From the NCBI GenBank assembly GCA_050944855.1, contig JBMNRU010000017.1, forward strand, positions 1-60,715: a DNA stretch of 60,715 bases, in the 5' to 3' direction. This DNA is from Lactonifactor sp050944855. Its GTDB lineage: Bacteria > Bacillota > Clostridia > Lachnospirales > Lachnospiraceae. Positions 17,538 to 26,430 of this stretch are shown in pieces (within the stretch, counting starts at the first letter, position 1; the number at the start of each line of letters is the position of its first letter). The notes below the pieces were generated by a model. It had not been told where the DNA came from. It saw nothing but the letters and a program-made list of their open reading frames with translations, and ran no database searches. The position numbers and the translations under genes are program-made.

Positions 17538-17936
17538 TTACTGCTGCTTTATGAGTTCTTTCCACCTTTCATCATGCTTTAAAAAATCGAAAGTTTCGTC
17601 ATCTTGAAAACCTTTTCGCAGGTTTTCTTTCACTTCTGCAATAAATTCCTCTCTCACTTCCTTAAATCCCATATGGGCATAAAGAGAGGATTTCCTAAAG
17701 CTTCCAATCTGTTCCACAGCCGAGAGCATTTCTTTTGCCACACGGATTACTCTATCCCCGTCTTTTTCCAATACTGCAAGTTCCAATTCACTGGAAACTT
17801 CATAGTATTTCCCCATTTCAAAGCACCTTGCCAGCTCCTTTTGTTTATCTGCCAATTGATGCGCTCTTTTTCTATCCTCTTCCTGCGTTAAATTTCTGAT
17901 TTTTCTATATTTTCTGATCACTTTTCCCAATGACAT
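17538..17936 (-). pseudogene. XRE regulator remnant with internal deletion
   Basis: 132 codons. The first 20 residues (MSLGKVIRKYRKIRNLTQEE) are the beginning of an XRE helix-turn-helix. The recognition helix is missing and the sequence jumps to a helical, TPR-like tail (LADKQKELARCFEMGKYYEVSSELELAVLE onward in two parts). This looks like an in-frame deletion joining the two ends of a longer XRE-TPR regulator. It is still open and could be made, but should not bind DNA normally. Confidence 0.6.
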
Positions 17937-18058
17937 ATAACCATCTCCTGATACTGTTTTTCATCGGCCTCTGATGGGATAATCATAGCAAACAAACGAG
18001 TGGGTTACAACTGAGTCTATGTTAAGTAAATTGCAATAAAATTAACCGTCATTCATAT

Positions 18059-18262
18059 TTAATTCTCTTCCCCCGCCCCGAACAGTTCTTCCAGTCTTCG
18101 CACCAATTCCTTACGTCGTTCCAGTTCTTCCTGCTCTGCTTTGCTGAGCACCACACCTCTATAGTGCTCTTTACTGTTCTCCTTTTTCGCTGTCCGGGAC
18201 TCTGGCATTTTAATCTTTTCCAGAAAATCCATGTGCTTATTATTCTTCATTTCTGCCTCCAT
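18059..18262 (-). CDS. Small charged protein, last gene of accessory operon 1
   Basis: About 67 residues from ATG 18262 (MEAEMKNNKHMDF); a second ATG at 18250 is possible. Highly charged, with a C-terminal coiled-coil-like helix (LSKAEQEELERRKELVRRLEEL). No recognised domain. It overlaps the preceding membrane-protein gene and closes the minus-strand operon running from 28450. Confidence 0.65.
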   Translation of the reverse strand: MEAEMKNNKHMDFLEKIKMPESRTAKKENSKEHYRGVVLSKAEQEELERRKELVRRLEELFGAGEEN

Positions 18263-18458
18263 AACATTCAAATACCGGATCCACATCCTGCCGGAATTCC
18301 TCATAGGCGGTATCCACGGTCTGTATCAAAGTCAAACACTTTTTTATAGAACAGTCCCAGAGCAGCAGCGCCGCACCGATACCCACGCAGATTACCAGAA
18401 GCAGCAGCAAGAAATTTTCCTCCAGGATAGCTTTGCATTTATACATTCTCTTCTTCAT
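18240..18458 (-). CDS. Small single-pass membrane protein
   Basis: 72 residues from ATG 18458 (MKKRMYKCK), chosen because GAGGAGG lies just upstream, inside the end of the previous gene. A short basic N-terminus is followed by one hydrophobic helix (FLLLLLVICVGIGAALLLW) and an acidic external or cytoplasmic tail. It overlaps both neighbours, so it is clearly part of the operon. The function is unknown; a small subunit of the membrane complex is a guess. Confidence 0.7.
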   Translation of the reverse strand: MKKRMYKCKAILEENFLLLLLVICVGIGAALLLWDCSIKKCLTLIQTVDTAYEEFRQDVDPVFECYGGRNEE

Positions 18459-19743
18459 ACGCATCCTCCTCGTCCCAGTCTTCCCACATTCCCGCATCTG
18501 ATATTTCAAACCATTCCCTGTATTTATTTACCATGCAGCTTACGAGCAACAGTCCCATACTCATAGAATCTGCAATCATTCCAACGCTTCCGGTAAACGG
18601 AGGCAAAATGGGAACCGGCACGCCAAAGGAATACAGGGTGCCCGCCACAACACGGATCGCCAGGGATGCCCAGGCCATACAAAGCATGACGTCCCTTCCG
18701 TCTTTGCGTTTATTGCGAATCAGTACAGCTGCCGCTGCCAGCACAAACAGGATTTCAATCATAAGCAGGACGATCACTGAACACCAGCCGCCATAAAACA
18801 GCGCGGACAGCAGCGGATTGTTTCTGCCTCTCATAAACTCCAGGACATAAGGATCCCGGAGGAGAACCGGACTCTGTCCCACAAAGGACGCATTTTCCAG
18901 GATTTTGTTGACATTGGAGATATAACTGCCGGAAATGGACGGATCAAAAGCATCCTGAGCACCCATAAATCCGGCCAACGTCTGCTCCTGACAGGGAAAC
19001 AGAGAAAACAACAGAACCCAGAACAGTACATATCCTATGAGCAGGGCGACCACATTTCCCTTTTTTTGAATATTCTTCCAGAGATAACCCCTGACTGCCA
19101 GGATCAGCGTAAGTGTATTCAGCAAGGCCATCTCTGCCAGCCAGATATTGGAAAGTCTCATGTACAAAAGAAATCCCATAATCGTCAGGGCAAGTATCTG
19201 TACAATACCGGAAGCTGCCGCACCAGCCGTACATCGGCTTTCTGAAATCTTTCGGATAATAAAGGTGCTCCACACGGGAAATACTGCCAGGACCAACACA
19301 TCAAAGAAGTATTTCTTATTCACATCAAAAGCCCACCACCCCAGTTCCATATAGGTACTGTCACGGAAAAGATCCCAATTGCCATTCCATTCTGCTGATG
19401 CAAAGGAGAAAAGGCAAAAAACAGCCAGCACCAGAACAACCAGCAAAGACTTTCTCAGTCCCGGACTCTGCATAACAGCTTCTTCCTCATCCTCCCATTC
19501 CGATATCTCTTCCCGGGATTTGTCTTCTTCATAAAAGAGCTTGTACGCATCCCCCAGAGCAAACAGACAGTAACCTCCAATACAGGTACCCAGCAATGCC
19601 ATAACGGACACGGCAAGCACACCGAAAACTGCCACCTCGCAATCTCCATTCGCAATACCGGTAAAGGTTCTGGCCCAGAGCAGCAGCAGCCAGGCTGCAA
19701 GCATAATCACAAAACTTCTTTTACTTTTTAATATTCTCCTCAT
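18439..19743 (-). CDS. Polytopic membrane protein of accessory operon 1
   Basis: 434 residues with about ten hydrophobic helices, for example VFGVLAVSVMALLGTCIGG, SLLVVLVLAVFCLFSFASA and IVLLMIEILFVLAAAAVLI. A long polar, possibly extracytoplasmic loop sits around residues 255-310, and the C-terminus is strongly acidic (WEDWDEEDAYEEENV). No family recognised. It starts seven bases after the stop of the VirD4-like ATPase gene and is probably the membrane partner of that ATPase, perhaps the channel or anchor of the complex. Confidence 0.8.
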   Translation of the reverse strand: MRRILKSKRSFVIMLAAWLLLLWARTFTGIANGDCEVAVFGVLAVSVMALLGTCIGGYCLFALGDAYKLFYEEDKSREEISEWEDEEEAVMQSPGLRKSLLVVLVLAVFCLFSFASAEWNGNWDLFRDSTYMELGWWAFDVNKKYFFDVLVLAVFPVWSTFIIRKISESRCTAGAAASGIVQILALTIMGFLLYMRLSNIWLAEMALLNTLTLILAVRGYLWKNIQKKGNVVALLIGYVLFWVLLFSLFPCQEQTLAGFMGAQDAFDPSISGSYISNVNKILENASFVGQSPVLLRDPYVLEFMRGRNNPLLSALFYGGWCSVIVLLMIEILFVLAAAAVLIRNKRKDGRDVMLCMAWASLAIRVVAGTLYSFGVPVPILPPFTGSVGMIADSMSMGLLLVSCMVNKYREWFEISDAGMWEDWDEEDAYEEENV

Positions 19744-19749
19744 CCATGA

Positions 19750-21039
19750 TCACCCCCGCTGTCTGACCTTTTCTTTCTCAATATGCTGTTCATAGGCAGC
19801 CGTCACTTTTTTATACATCTCATTTCCAAAAATATTGTAACGCTGTGTAAAAATAGGCTTCTGTCCGCGACGGAAGAGAATCTCCGCTCCGATGGGCATG
19901 TAAAGGATCTCATCTAAAGGACGATTGGCCCGCAGCGAGATATCCCTGCCTGTGTCAAGATCCATGGAGCCCATATACACAATGGTATCGCAATTGTTCA
20001 GAATCGTTGTCGCCTTATCTGAACCGTACAGCGAAGAAAGCTGTGATTCTGACTGGATCAAAAGCGTACAGGACAGGCCTTTTTCACGAAAAATGGAAAT
20101 ATACTGATCAAACATATTTACGGGACAGCCTGTTGCAAAATCATCTGCCAGGATATCCACAGGAATGGGAAGTTCTCCGCCCGGCTGCCCCTCTGCAAAT
20201 TCAAATAATTCCTTAAAAGCAGTTCCGTAAAATGTACTGATAAAACAGTTTATGGAAGAATTGACCGGGCTGGAAGTTACAAACAGAACCGTCTTCTGGG
20301 AAGCAAGCCGTTCAAAATCAACCAGCTGCTTCCTGTCAAACATCTCTCTGAGTTCCGGTGTAAAAATAGAATCGATCGTGGTATTCAAACTGGAAAATAC
20401 ACAGCTGCTGGTTCGGATCGGAAGCTGCTTAAAGGTCTTCCAGCAGGTCACGGCAAAACAGGACGGATCCTTCTGTTCCAGATATTCAAACTTGCGATCA
20501 TAATTTGTCACGATCACTCCGCCCTCCTCCGCAAAGCTTAGCTTATTATGAAAATCCAGCACATCTCCAAAGGTCGGGTTATCTTTTGTCATAAGTATGT
20601 ACGCGATTTCGGCGCTCAATAAGGAAATGGCTGCATCGTCCCAATAGGGATCTGCCACAGATCCTGCTTTCTGCGGATTGGCAAGCACAATACTTCTGGC
20701 CAGGAAAGTAATATCAGAAAAGGAAGCTACATTTTTCAGTGGGTCGAATCCCACATTCCCGCTGGCAGGATGAACAAAATTCAGATCCCAGATCTGATAC
20801 CCGCGCTTTTTCAGGACGGAACTGTATTTTTTTACGATTCTCCGTTTTGTCACCGTAACAATCAGGCTTCGGCAAAAGGTTTCCAGCAAACGAGGTTCCA
20901 GCAGGCTGACCGTTTTCCCGCATCCGGAGGTTCCCATCACGATTACGTTATTGTTCAGTCCGGTAACCTTAGAATCAGAACTATATACACAATTTTCTCC
21001 ATCTCCCAGAATCATTTTGTCCATATTCGCATGAGTCAT
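19750..21039 (-). CDS. VirD4/TraG-like ATPase (type IV coupling-protein type)
   Basis: 429 residues. The P-loop GTSGCGKT (Walker A) near residue 40 lies in VIVMGTSGCGKTVSLLEPRL. A Walker B-like strand PVDILADDFATG, the downstream LLIQSESQLSSLYG segment and NNCDTIVYMGS match the TraG/VirD4 core. It lacks the N-terminal membrane helices of classical coupling proteins. Start ATG 21039 overlaps the ClpP stop (ATGA) with GGAGG seven bases upstream. It would be a hexameric motor working with the adjacent membrane protein to move DNA or protein. No relaxase is present, so a conjugative role is doubtful. Confidence 0.88.
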   Translation of the reverse strand: MTHANMDKMILGDGENCVYSSDSKVTGLNNNVIVMGTSGCGKTVSLLEPRLLETFCRSLIVTVTKRRIVKKYSSVLKKRGYQIWDLNFVHPASGNVGFDPLKNVASFSDITFLARSIVLANPQKAGSVADPYWDDAAISLLSAEIAYILMTKDNPTFGDVLDFHNKLSFAEEGGVIVTNYDRKFEYLEQKDPSCFAVTCWKTFKQLPIRTSSCVFSSLNTTIDSIFTPELREMFDRKQLVDFERLASQKTVLFVTSSPVNSSINCFISTFYGTAFKELFEFAEGQPGGELPIPVDILADDFATGCPVNMFDQYISIFREKGLSCTLLIQSESQLSSLYGSDKATTILNNCDTIVYMGSMDLDTGRDISLRANRPLDEILYMPIGAEILFRRGQKPIFTQRYNIFGNEMYKKVTAAYEQHIEKEKVRQRG

Positions 21040-21632
21040 AAGCACACCTCCATCATTTCTTCAAAACTTTTTATACCGTCGGATAAACCCATATCCATTG
21101 CCTCCTGCGCCGTAAAGTAATGCTCAGAGGAAGTCAATTTGTCCATTTCTTCTTCTGTTTTCCCCGTATGGAACGCCAAAAGCTGATTTATCATCATTTT
21201 GGCCTCCAGCAAACCATCCGAAATGGATTTGATCGAAGATGCATTTCCCCCGATTTTTTCTCCCAAAAGCGGTTCATGAAGCATTAATTTACTATGGGGA
21301 AGCATATATCTTTCCTTCCCGCAGGCGAATAATACCGCCCCCATACTATAGGCATCTCCCGTACAGAACATGTGGATCGGTGCCTTTGAGCCGACAATCA
21401 CATCATACATCAGAAGACCATGATCGATTTCTCCTCCGGGAGAGTTTATAAAAACAGAAATCGGTGTTTTCTCATCTTCTGCATTCAGATACATCACCTG
21501 CTTCATAAAATCCAGGGCACTGTCCCCATTAATTTTTCCCGTAATAAAAAGTCTTCGCTCACTCATATGCTTGGATTCTATCGATACCGGTGCAATACCG
21601 CTGCTGCTTTTCATTAATACTGGTACACTCAT
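21036..21632 (-). CDS. ClpP-like serine protease
   Basis: 198 residues from ATG 21632, which has GGAGG nine bases upstream. The ClpP/crotonase fold is clear: ISVFINSPGGEIDHGLLMYD, the nucleophile serine in GDAYSMGAVLFACG, and the histidine in MLHEPLLGE. The third catalytic position, aspartate before the F-x-S/T-A motif in housekeeping ClpP, reads glutamate here (SEHYFTAQEA). It is coupled by ATGA to the VirD4-like ATPase, so it is probably a dedicated protease of this system rather than the cell's ClpP. No Clp ATPase is encoded nearby. Confidence 0.92.
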   Translation of the reverse strand: MSVPVLMKSSSGIAPVSIESKHMSERRLFITGKINGDSALDFMKQVMYLNAEDEKTPISVFINSPGGEIDHGLLMYDVIVGSKAPIHMFCTGDAYSMGAVLFACGKERYMLPHSKLMLHEPLLGEKIGGNASSIKSISDGLLEAKMMINQLLAFHTGKTEEEMDKLTSSEHYFTAQEAMDMGLSDGIKSFEEMMEVCL

Positions 21633-21700
21633 CCTATCCATCCTCCTTCTTTTCTGTTTCTTCTCACATTTTCCCCTTTCCGGGAGGTCTTTGACCTCCC

Positions 21701-22732
21701 TTAAGCACTTTTTATTCTCTCAGCTGCTCTCGGTCTCGCTGGAAGGCTATACCAGGTGCGATGGCCCTCTTCGTCCAATTCATACAGACTCTGTAAAGTC
21801 TGCCGGACATATAACAGGTCATTTGTATATAACAGGCTGTCCTTCTCACAAATCAGATCTTCACTGCGCAGATACTGGTCTATCTTTACACAGTGCTCAT
21901 AAGACTCCCCGCAGATGACAAGCTGCGGCACGGCAGCATGCCCGTAATAGTTATTTTTCAGGTAACGGGAATCATTTGCCAGCGTATAATAACGGGTGAC
22001 CTTGTCTGCCAGCTTGCACATAGCATGAGGTGTTGATCGGACCACTTCATACAGAAGAATGGACTCCTCATCCAGCTGCACATTGGCCGCTGTGCGGAGA
22101 ATACATCCGTCGGTAACGGGCAGTTCCTGTGCCAGCCGCATGGTCTCCATAATACCAAAGCGATCAAACGCAGCCTGATTCATCAATCCGGCAAGAACGA
22201 TCATATTGCCGACAAGGACTCTCTTGATATCCTCTGCCGTATCAAACTCCCCCAGTTCCTGTTTTTTGCGATTTCCCAGATACTGATTGCCTTTGTTAAA
22301 AACAACACCTCTTCTTCGAGCCATTTGAAATCCCTTAAAATCCAGGTCATACGCCTTTAATCCTCTGCATGCATCCGCGGCTTTCATCTCATATTCGCGA
22401 ATCACTCTCAGCTTCAGCATCTTATTCAGCCGGTTACGGATCCCTCCCCGAGAAACAAAGAGACCGCGAAGCCTGACAAACTGATAAACCTGAAGAGAAC
22501 TTAAGTACTTGCTGCGTCCGATTTCTTCTATCATGGCAAAATCCACCGCATCAAATGTTTTCTCTATCTGTTCCGCCGGTACCCCGTTATACGGCAGCAT
22601 GGTCACGAAAACTCCTTCCTTTTCATGAGCGGCATATACTGGTTTATCCGGTATCTGGCCCGTCTTAAAACCGAAATCAAAGGATGTGTTGCTGTAATTG
22701 GCAGAATCGTTATATCGCTCTATTTTCTTCAT
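21701..22732 (-). CDS. Winged-helix protein, replication-relaxation-like
   Basis: 343 residues from ATG 22732 (MKKIERYNDSANY), with AAAGGAG upstream. Residues about 65-130 read as a winged helix: YLSSLQVYQFVRLRGLFV, then RLNKMLKLRVIREYEM and AYDLDFKGFQMAR. This order resembles the Replic_Relax family found with mobile elements and coupling ATPases. The C-terminal 200 residues are mixed alpha/beta with no recognised motif. It could bind DNA at the locus or on the substrate of the VirD4-like motor. The assignment is moderate. Confidence 0.7.
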   Translation of the reverse strand: MKKIERYNDSANYSNTSFDFGFKTGQIPDKPVYAAHEKEGVFVTMLPYNGVPAEQIEKTFDAVDFAMIEEIGRSKYLSSLQVYQFVRLRGLFVSRGGIRNRLNKMLKLRVIREYEMKAADACRGLKAYDLDFKGFQMARRRGVVFNKGNQYLGNRKKQELGEFDTAEDIKRVLVGNMIVLAGLMNQAAFDRFGIMETMRLAQELPVTDGCILRTAANVQLDEESILLYEVVRSTPHAMCKLADKVTRYYTLANDSRYLKNNYYGHAAVPQLVICGESYEHCVKIDQYLRSEDLICEKDSLLYTNDLLYVRQTLQSLYELDEEGHRTWYSLPARPRAAERIKSA

Positions 22733-22748
22733 AGAATCCACGCTCCTT

Positions 22749-23597
22749 TCACGCTGCGAAATCATTACTGATCATGTTCGTAACCTTTTCCCGAAGACTG
22801 CTGCTGCTCAGGTTGCATACATAGTAATTACAAAAATACTCAATACACTCTGCCCTGTCATCAGAAACAAAGGAATCCACCAAAAGCAGCCGGTCCGGCA
22901 CAATACCGTAAGTCCGTCCGATCTCTGCAAAGCTGTCCCATGCATTGAAGTTCTTTCCTGACTTACATTCGACAACATAAAAGATACCGCCAAAGTAAAT
23001 TACTGTATCAAATTCATTTTTTGCCTTCCCTTCACGGGTTGCCACACGCACATTTCGATAGATCTCATACTCGGTTTTATACTGCACAGCCAGTTCCTGC
23101 AGCACATTTCTGATTGTCTCATATACGGCCAGTTCCAGATACTGTCCGCTCAAAAAATTCTGAGCCTTGGGGGTGATAAGCAGCGTTCCATTCAGTGACT
23201 GCGATTCGGAACAATACCGAACAGAGCTAATAAGTCCTGCCATCTCCTGAAACAGGGAGATGATCTGCATCCTTTCCGATTCACTTCTTCCTGCCAGAGA
23301 CAGATGAAACTCTTTTTGTCCGCGAATGTAATGCTGACGAAGTTCTAAAAGCAGATCTTTGATCTGTCCATTATTCTTCATGATCTTGATGGCCAGCTGA
23401 CTGACCGCCCCGGGAATCGTATCATCATCTCCCACTGACTCGATCACCATATTTTGCATATTGCTTACCAGACCCTTCAGCCTGGAACCGTCTCCTGTGT
23501 TCCCAGCCAATACGGGTTTCTCGGCCACTGACATCAGCGGCCTGTTTTCCGGAACCGCGTTACCCTCTACAGCACAAAGTGCCTTTGCTTTCAACAT
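22749..23597 (-). CDS. Card1-like PD-(D/E)XK nuclease
   Basis: 282 residues from ATG 23597, with AGGAGGGGAGGA upstream. The C-terminal 135 residues have a complete PD-(D/E)XK core: helix glutamate E155 in SGQYLELAVY, D197 in KNEFDTVIYFGG and E210-x-K212 in YVVECKSGKNF, as in Card1/Can2-type (DUF1887) CRISPR-ancillary nucleases. The N-terminal 145 residues carry no obvious CARF motif. It probably cuts DNA or RNA when activated by a partner. It lies between the LRR and winged-helix genes of operon 1. A second nuclease of this type is fused to the CARF-like domain in the 35464-38631 protein. Confidence 0.8.
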   Translation of the reverse strand: MLKAKALCAVEGNAVPENRPLMSVAEKPVLAGNTGDGSRLKGLVSNMQNMVIESVGDDDTIPGAVSQLAIKIMKNNGQIKDLLLELRQHYIRGQKEFHLSLAGRSESERMQIISLFQEMAGLISSVRYCSESQSLNGTLLITPKAQNFLSGQYLELAVYETIRNVLQELAVQYKTEYEIYRNVRVATREGKAKNEFDTVIYFGGIFYVVECKSGKNFNAWDSFAEIGRTYGIVPDRLLLVDSFVSDDRAECIEYFCNYYVCNLSSSSLREKVTNMISNDFAA

Positions 23598-23631
23598 AAA
23601 AATTCCTCCCCTCCTGTAAAAAACTGTTTTT

Positions 23632-24975
23632 CTAAATCCCCACAAACCATCGATATTGGCCGTTTTCACGGTTTTCTTCTGCAGAATCAATGACAACTTC
23701 CGGATACATTTTCATCCAGGATTTCAAAAATTCCAATTCCATGGGGCCTCCAAAGTTACCGTCATTCTCGGCCCAAAACCATTCCTCATGTGCATCTGGC
23801 TGCCGGAACCGTAAAACCCCTGCCTCTTTCAGTGCCTTTCCGTCTTGATCCCAAAAAGCATACCGCACATCACTTTGCTCTTGCCAGGTGAACGAATCCG
23901 ACCAGATTTCCACTTTTTCATCTTCCATCTGCACCGGATACATCAGATATTCATTCACCAATCCATAATCCTTCGCCCAGGAAAAGGATTTCACGGAAGT
24001 AACTCTGTTATCCTCATAGCTTACGCAGATTAAGATCCGTCCACTGTACATTCTTCGCAGCATACTGGCGCCTACGTCAACCGGCTTGCCCTCCAGGATA
24101 GCAGTGACTTGTCCGTTTTTATGCCGGATCGGTTTATTTTCAACAATCTGCAGTCTTCGGAACTTCCCAAGATTTTCATTTTTTATATGACCCACGGAAT
24201 ACCTTCCGATCAGCTTGGGAAATCTCTGTCTTTGACTCATTTTTACTTCGCCGCGCGCCCACGGCATCTTTTGGGGATTCCAACCTGTGGGAAAACTGAT
24301 GGAGCAAAACCTGCTGTCTGCAAAGGCATATGGGTCAATGGTACAAATTCCATCCGGAATACGAAGTCTGCCTGTTGCAGATGTCTGGGAAAAAGCAAAT
24401 CCTTCGATTTCTTCCAGTGATTCCGGCAAAATAATTTTATTTGCCTGAATATCTGAGAAGCAGAAGCTTTTCAGTATACGAATGCCTTCCGGGATCGTTA
24501 TCCTGTCACCCGAAGAGAAGCAGACATATAAAGCATCCTGACAGCAATAAAAGTTGCCCCACCTGCTCTTTGTCCACGGAACATTCAAGAAGGTTTCCAC
24601 TCCGAAAATAATGACATTATCATCGTCGGCCCGTCTGTCATATACATATCTCCATTCCCGGTCTCCTGCCTCTACCTGTTCCAGGCTGATGCAGTCACGA
24701 AATGCATATGCCTGAATACGCTTCAGTGTCTTTGGCAAAATTACCTTTTTCAAATGAAAACAATCTCTAAAAGCATTGATTCCGATCTCCGTAATTCCCT
24801 CCCCAATGAATACGCTAAGAATGCAGTCTTTTTTATCCTCCCACGGTGATGCGGGATTTTTCCCACAGGAATAGTCCGGCATTTTGCCGTCTCCTTCAAT
24901 GATTAACAAACCAGATTCTTCTATTTTCCAGTTAATTGCTGCGGTCACATTTGATTTACATGCTGTTTTTTTCAT
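23632..24975 (-). CDS. BspA-type leucine-rich-repeat protein
   Basis: 447 residues from ATG 24975 (MKKTACKSN), with GGAGGAAAG upstream. About residues 50-220 form repeats of the LRR_5/BspA kind: ITEIGINAFRDCFHLKKVILP, LKRIQAYAFRDC and GTCTIDPYAFADS-like units. The C-terminal half is non-repetitive. There is no signal peptide, so it is probably cytoplasmic here, unlike most BspA proteins. It may act as a recognition or scaffolding part of the system. Co-transcribed with the Card1-like nuclease, which starts 35 bases downstream. Confidence 0.85.
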   Translation of the reverse strand: MKKTACKSNVTAAINWKIEESGLLIIEGDGKMPDYSCGKNPASPWEDKKDCILSVFIGEGITEIGINAFRDCFHLKKVILPKTLKRIQAYAFRDCISLEQVEAGDREWRYVYDRRADDDNVIIFGVETFLNVPWTKSRWGNFYCCQDALYVCFSSGDRITIPEGIRILKSFCFSDIQANKIILPESLEEIEGFAFSQTSATGRLRIPDGICTIDPYAFADSRFCSISFPTGWNPQKMPWARGEVKMSQRQRFPKLIGRYSVGHIKNENLGKFRRLQIVENKPIRHKNGQVTAILEGKPVDVGASMLRRMYSGRILICVSYEDNRVTSVKSFSWAKDYGLVNEYLMYPVQMEDEKVEIWSDSFTWQEQSDVRYAFWDQDGKALKEAGVLRFRQPDAHEEWFWAENDGNFGGPMELEFLKSWMKMYPEVVIDSAEENRENGQYRWFVGI

Positions 24976-25155
24976 ATCCCTTTCCTCCATTTTATAAAAT
25001 AACAGTATCCGGGTTTATGCGTTCGGTCTTATGAAATTTTCAAGGTTCTTTATGTCTTTCAACATAATCATCATAAGACTCTGATCGAATTTCAAAAACA
25101 TATGCATGCCGGGCCATCTGAAATGCCGCAGACAAAATCCTGAAACTTCTCCCTC
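24976..25155. other. Longest gap inside operon 1, no convincing gene
   Basis: 180 bp between the lipoprotein and LRR genes. Two minus-strand frames of about 20-30 codons exist (one containing MARHAYVFEIRSES, one MMIMLKDIKNL), but neither has a well-spaced ribosome-binding site or a recognisable motif. No terminator hairpin is seen, so the operon may run through. Confidence 0.4.
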
Positions 25156-26403
25156 CTATTCCTTCCCGTAATTGGCTATACTCTCACCATATTGAGGATC
25201 CTGCGTATCCAGCACAACAACGCAGCGATTTTGCTGTGCGTATTCTTCAATCTGACTGCCGTATTCGTCCAGATCTTCCACATGCCAGGGAGCGCGATTG
25301 CCTACCCCTAACGCTGTCATCTGATCCTCCGGCACTCCATTTTCTTTCAATACCTGCACAACAGCCTGTGCTCTGGCCTCTGAAAGACTCTGACAAAAAT
25401 CTTCTCTTCCCACTGCGGATGCGGTACAGCCCACGATATAGACTTTGTTATCCGGATGGGCCAGCAATGTCTCTGCTACACTGCCGATCGCCTGTTCTGC
25501 CTGTTCCTGGTCTGCAAAGACTGCTTCGTCACCCACAAATGACACGTTCTTTGCATCCAGCACCATGGCTTCCAATGGAGTTACCTCAATATTCCTTTCC
25601 TCCGCGCTGACCGTTGACACTTCCGGCAAGCCGCTGTAGGCCGTGTTGGAGGCAGAACTCTTACAAAAATCCAACGAGGCCGCTCCGCCTTCCTCCAAAA
25701 CTGCTGTCCAGATCTCTATGAGCTTATCCTTTTGCTCCTCGGACAACCGTTCCTGCGGTTCTGCCACCTGCCCTGCATACAGCCACACAACCTTTACGCC
25801 TTCCAGATCCGGAATCGCTTTTTCTTCTGCAAGAGCAGACACGATCTCATCTGTGGGGGTATGGAACAGATCATCCTCACAGAAGCTGAGGTATCCGGTC
25901 GTCGATAAGCCTGTGTCTGCCACCACCAAATACTTATCCCCGCTCTCCACTGTATGTAACGTATTAGCAGCCAGACGGATGGCATCCAGAGTATCTACTT
26001 CTTCGTATTTAGCCCCGCCATCTGTATGAAATGCTGCGAGAATCTCATCCCGGTAACCTTCTGCGATGGACTGCAGCTTGCTGTCTGACAATCCTTCCAC
26101 CGAAGGTTGGGGAATATCAGCCTTAAGGAACTCTTCCGGCCTTCCATCCGCACGGATCAGACTGACAGTTCCGGATGTATAGGCACACTGGTAAATCTGA
26201 TCCCCAATCTCTTTGGCATTTACGGAAATCACATTGGCATTGGAATGGGCACCAACTACCACACTTACGGACACCGGATTTTCTGCTGTTACCGCGTCTC
26301 CGCCCAAACCACTGCCGCTTCCGCTATGATTTCCGCAGCCGACAAGAACAAAGATCATCATAGCTGCAGCAAACATCATCACACATCTGTTTTTCTTCTT
26401 CAT
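25156..26403 (-). CDS. Lipoprotein with C-terminal OmpA-like domain
   Basis: 415 residues. Signal peptide with lipobox VLVGC (Cys at 23), a Gly/Ser linker, then an alpha/beta region around residues 150-260 (SGDKYLVVADTGLSTTGYLSF) that may be a von Willebrand-like fold. The last 110 residues match the OmpA/MotB family: YIVGCTASAVG, LSEARAQAVVQVLKENGV and the MTALGVGNRAP strand. It should be anchored outside the membrane with the OmpA-like domain touching the wall, tying the membrane complex to peptidoglycan. It is transcribed 28 bases after a five-helix membrane protein. Confidence 0.82.
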   Translation of the reverse strand: MKKKNRCVMMFAAAMMIFVLVGCGNHSGSGSGLGGDAVTAENPVSVSVVVGAHSNANVISVNAKEIGDQIYQCAYTSGTVSLIRADGRPEEFLKADIPQPSVEGLSDSKLQSIAEGYRDEILAAFHTDGGAKYEEVDTLDAIRLAANTLHTVESGDKYLVVADTGLSTTGYLSFCEDDLFHTPTDEIVSALAEEKAIPDLEGVKVVWLYAGQVAEPQERLSEEQKDKLIEIWTAVLEEGGAASLDFCKSSASNTAYSGLPEVSTVSAEERNIEVTPLEAMVLDAKNVSFVGDEAVFADQEQAEQAIGSVAETLLAHPDNKVYIVGCTASAVGREDFCQSLSEARAQAVVQVLKENGVPEDQMTALGVGNRAPWHVEDLDEYGSQIEEYAQQNRCVVVLDTQDPQYGESIANYGKE

Positions 26404-26430
26404 TTTCTTATACCTCCCAAATCCTAATCT

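Noticed and set aside
25030..25120. Short peptides between the lipoprotein and LRR genes
   Set aside because: Frames of 19 to 30 codons without well-placed ribosome-binding sites or recognisable sequence.
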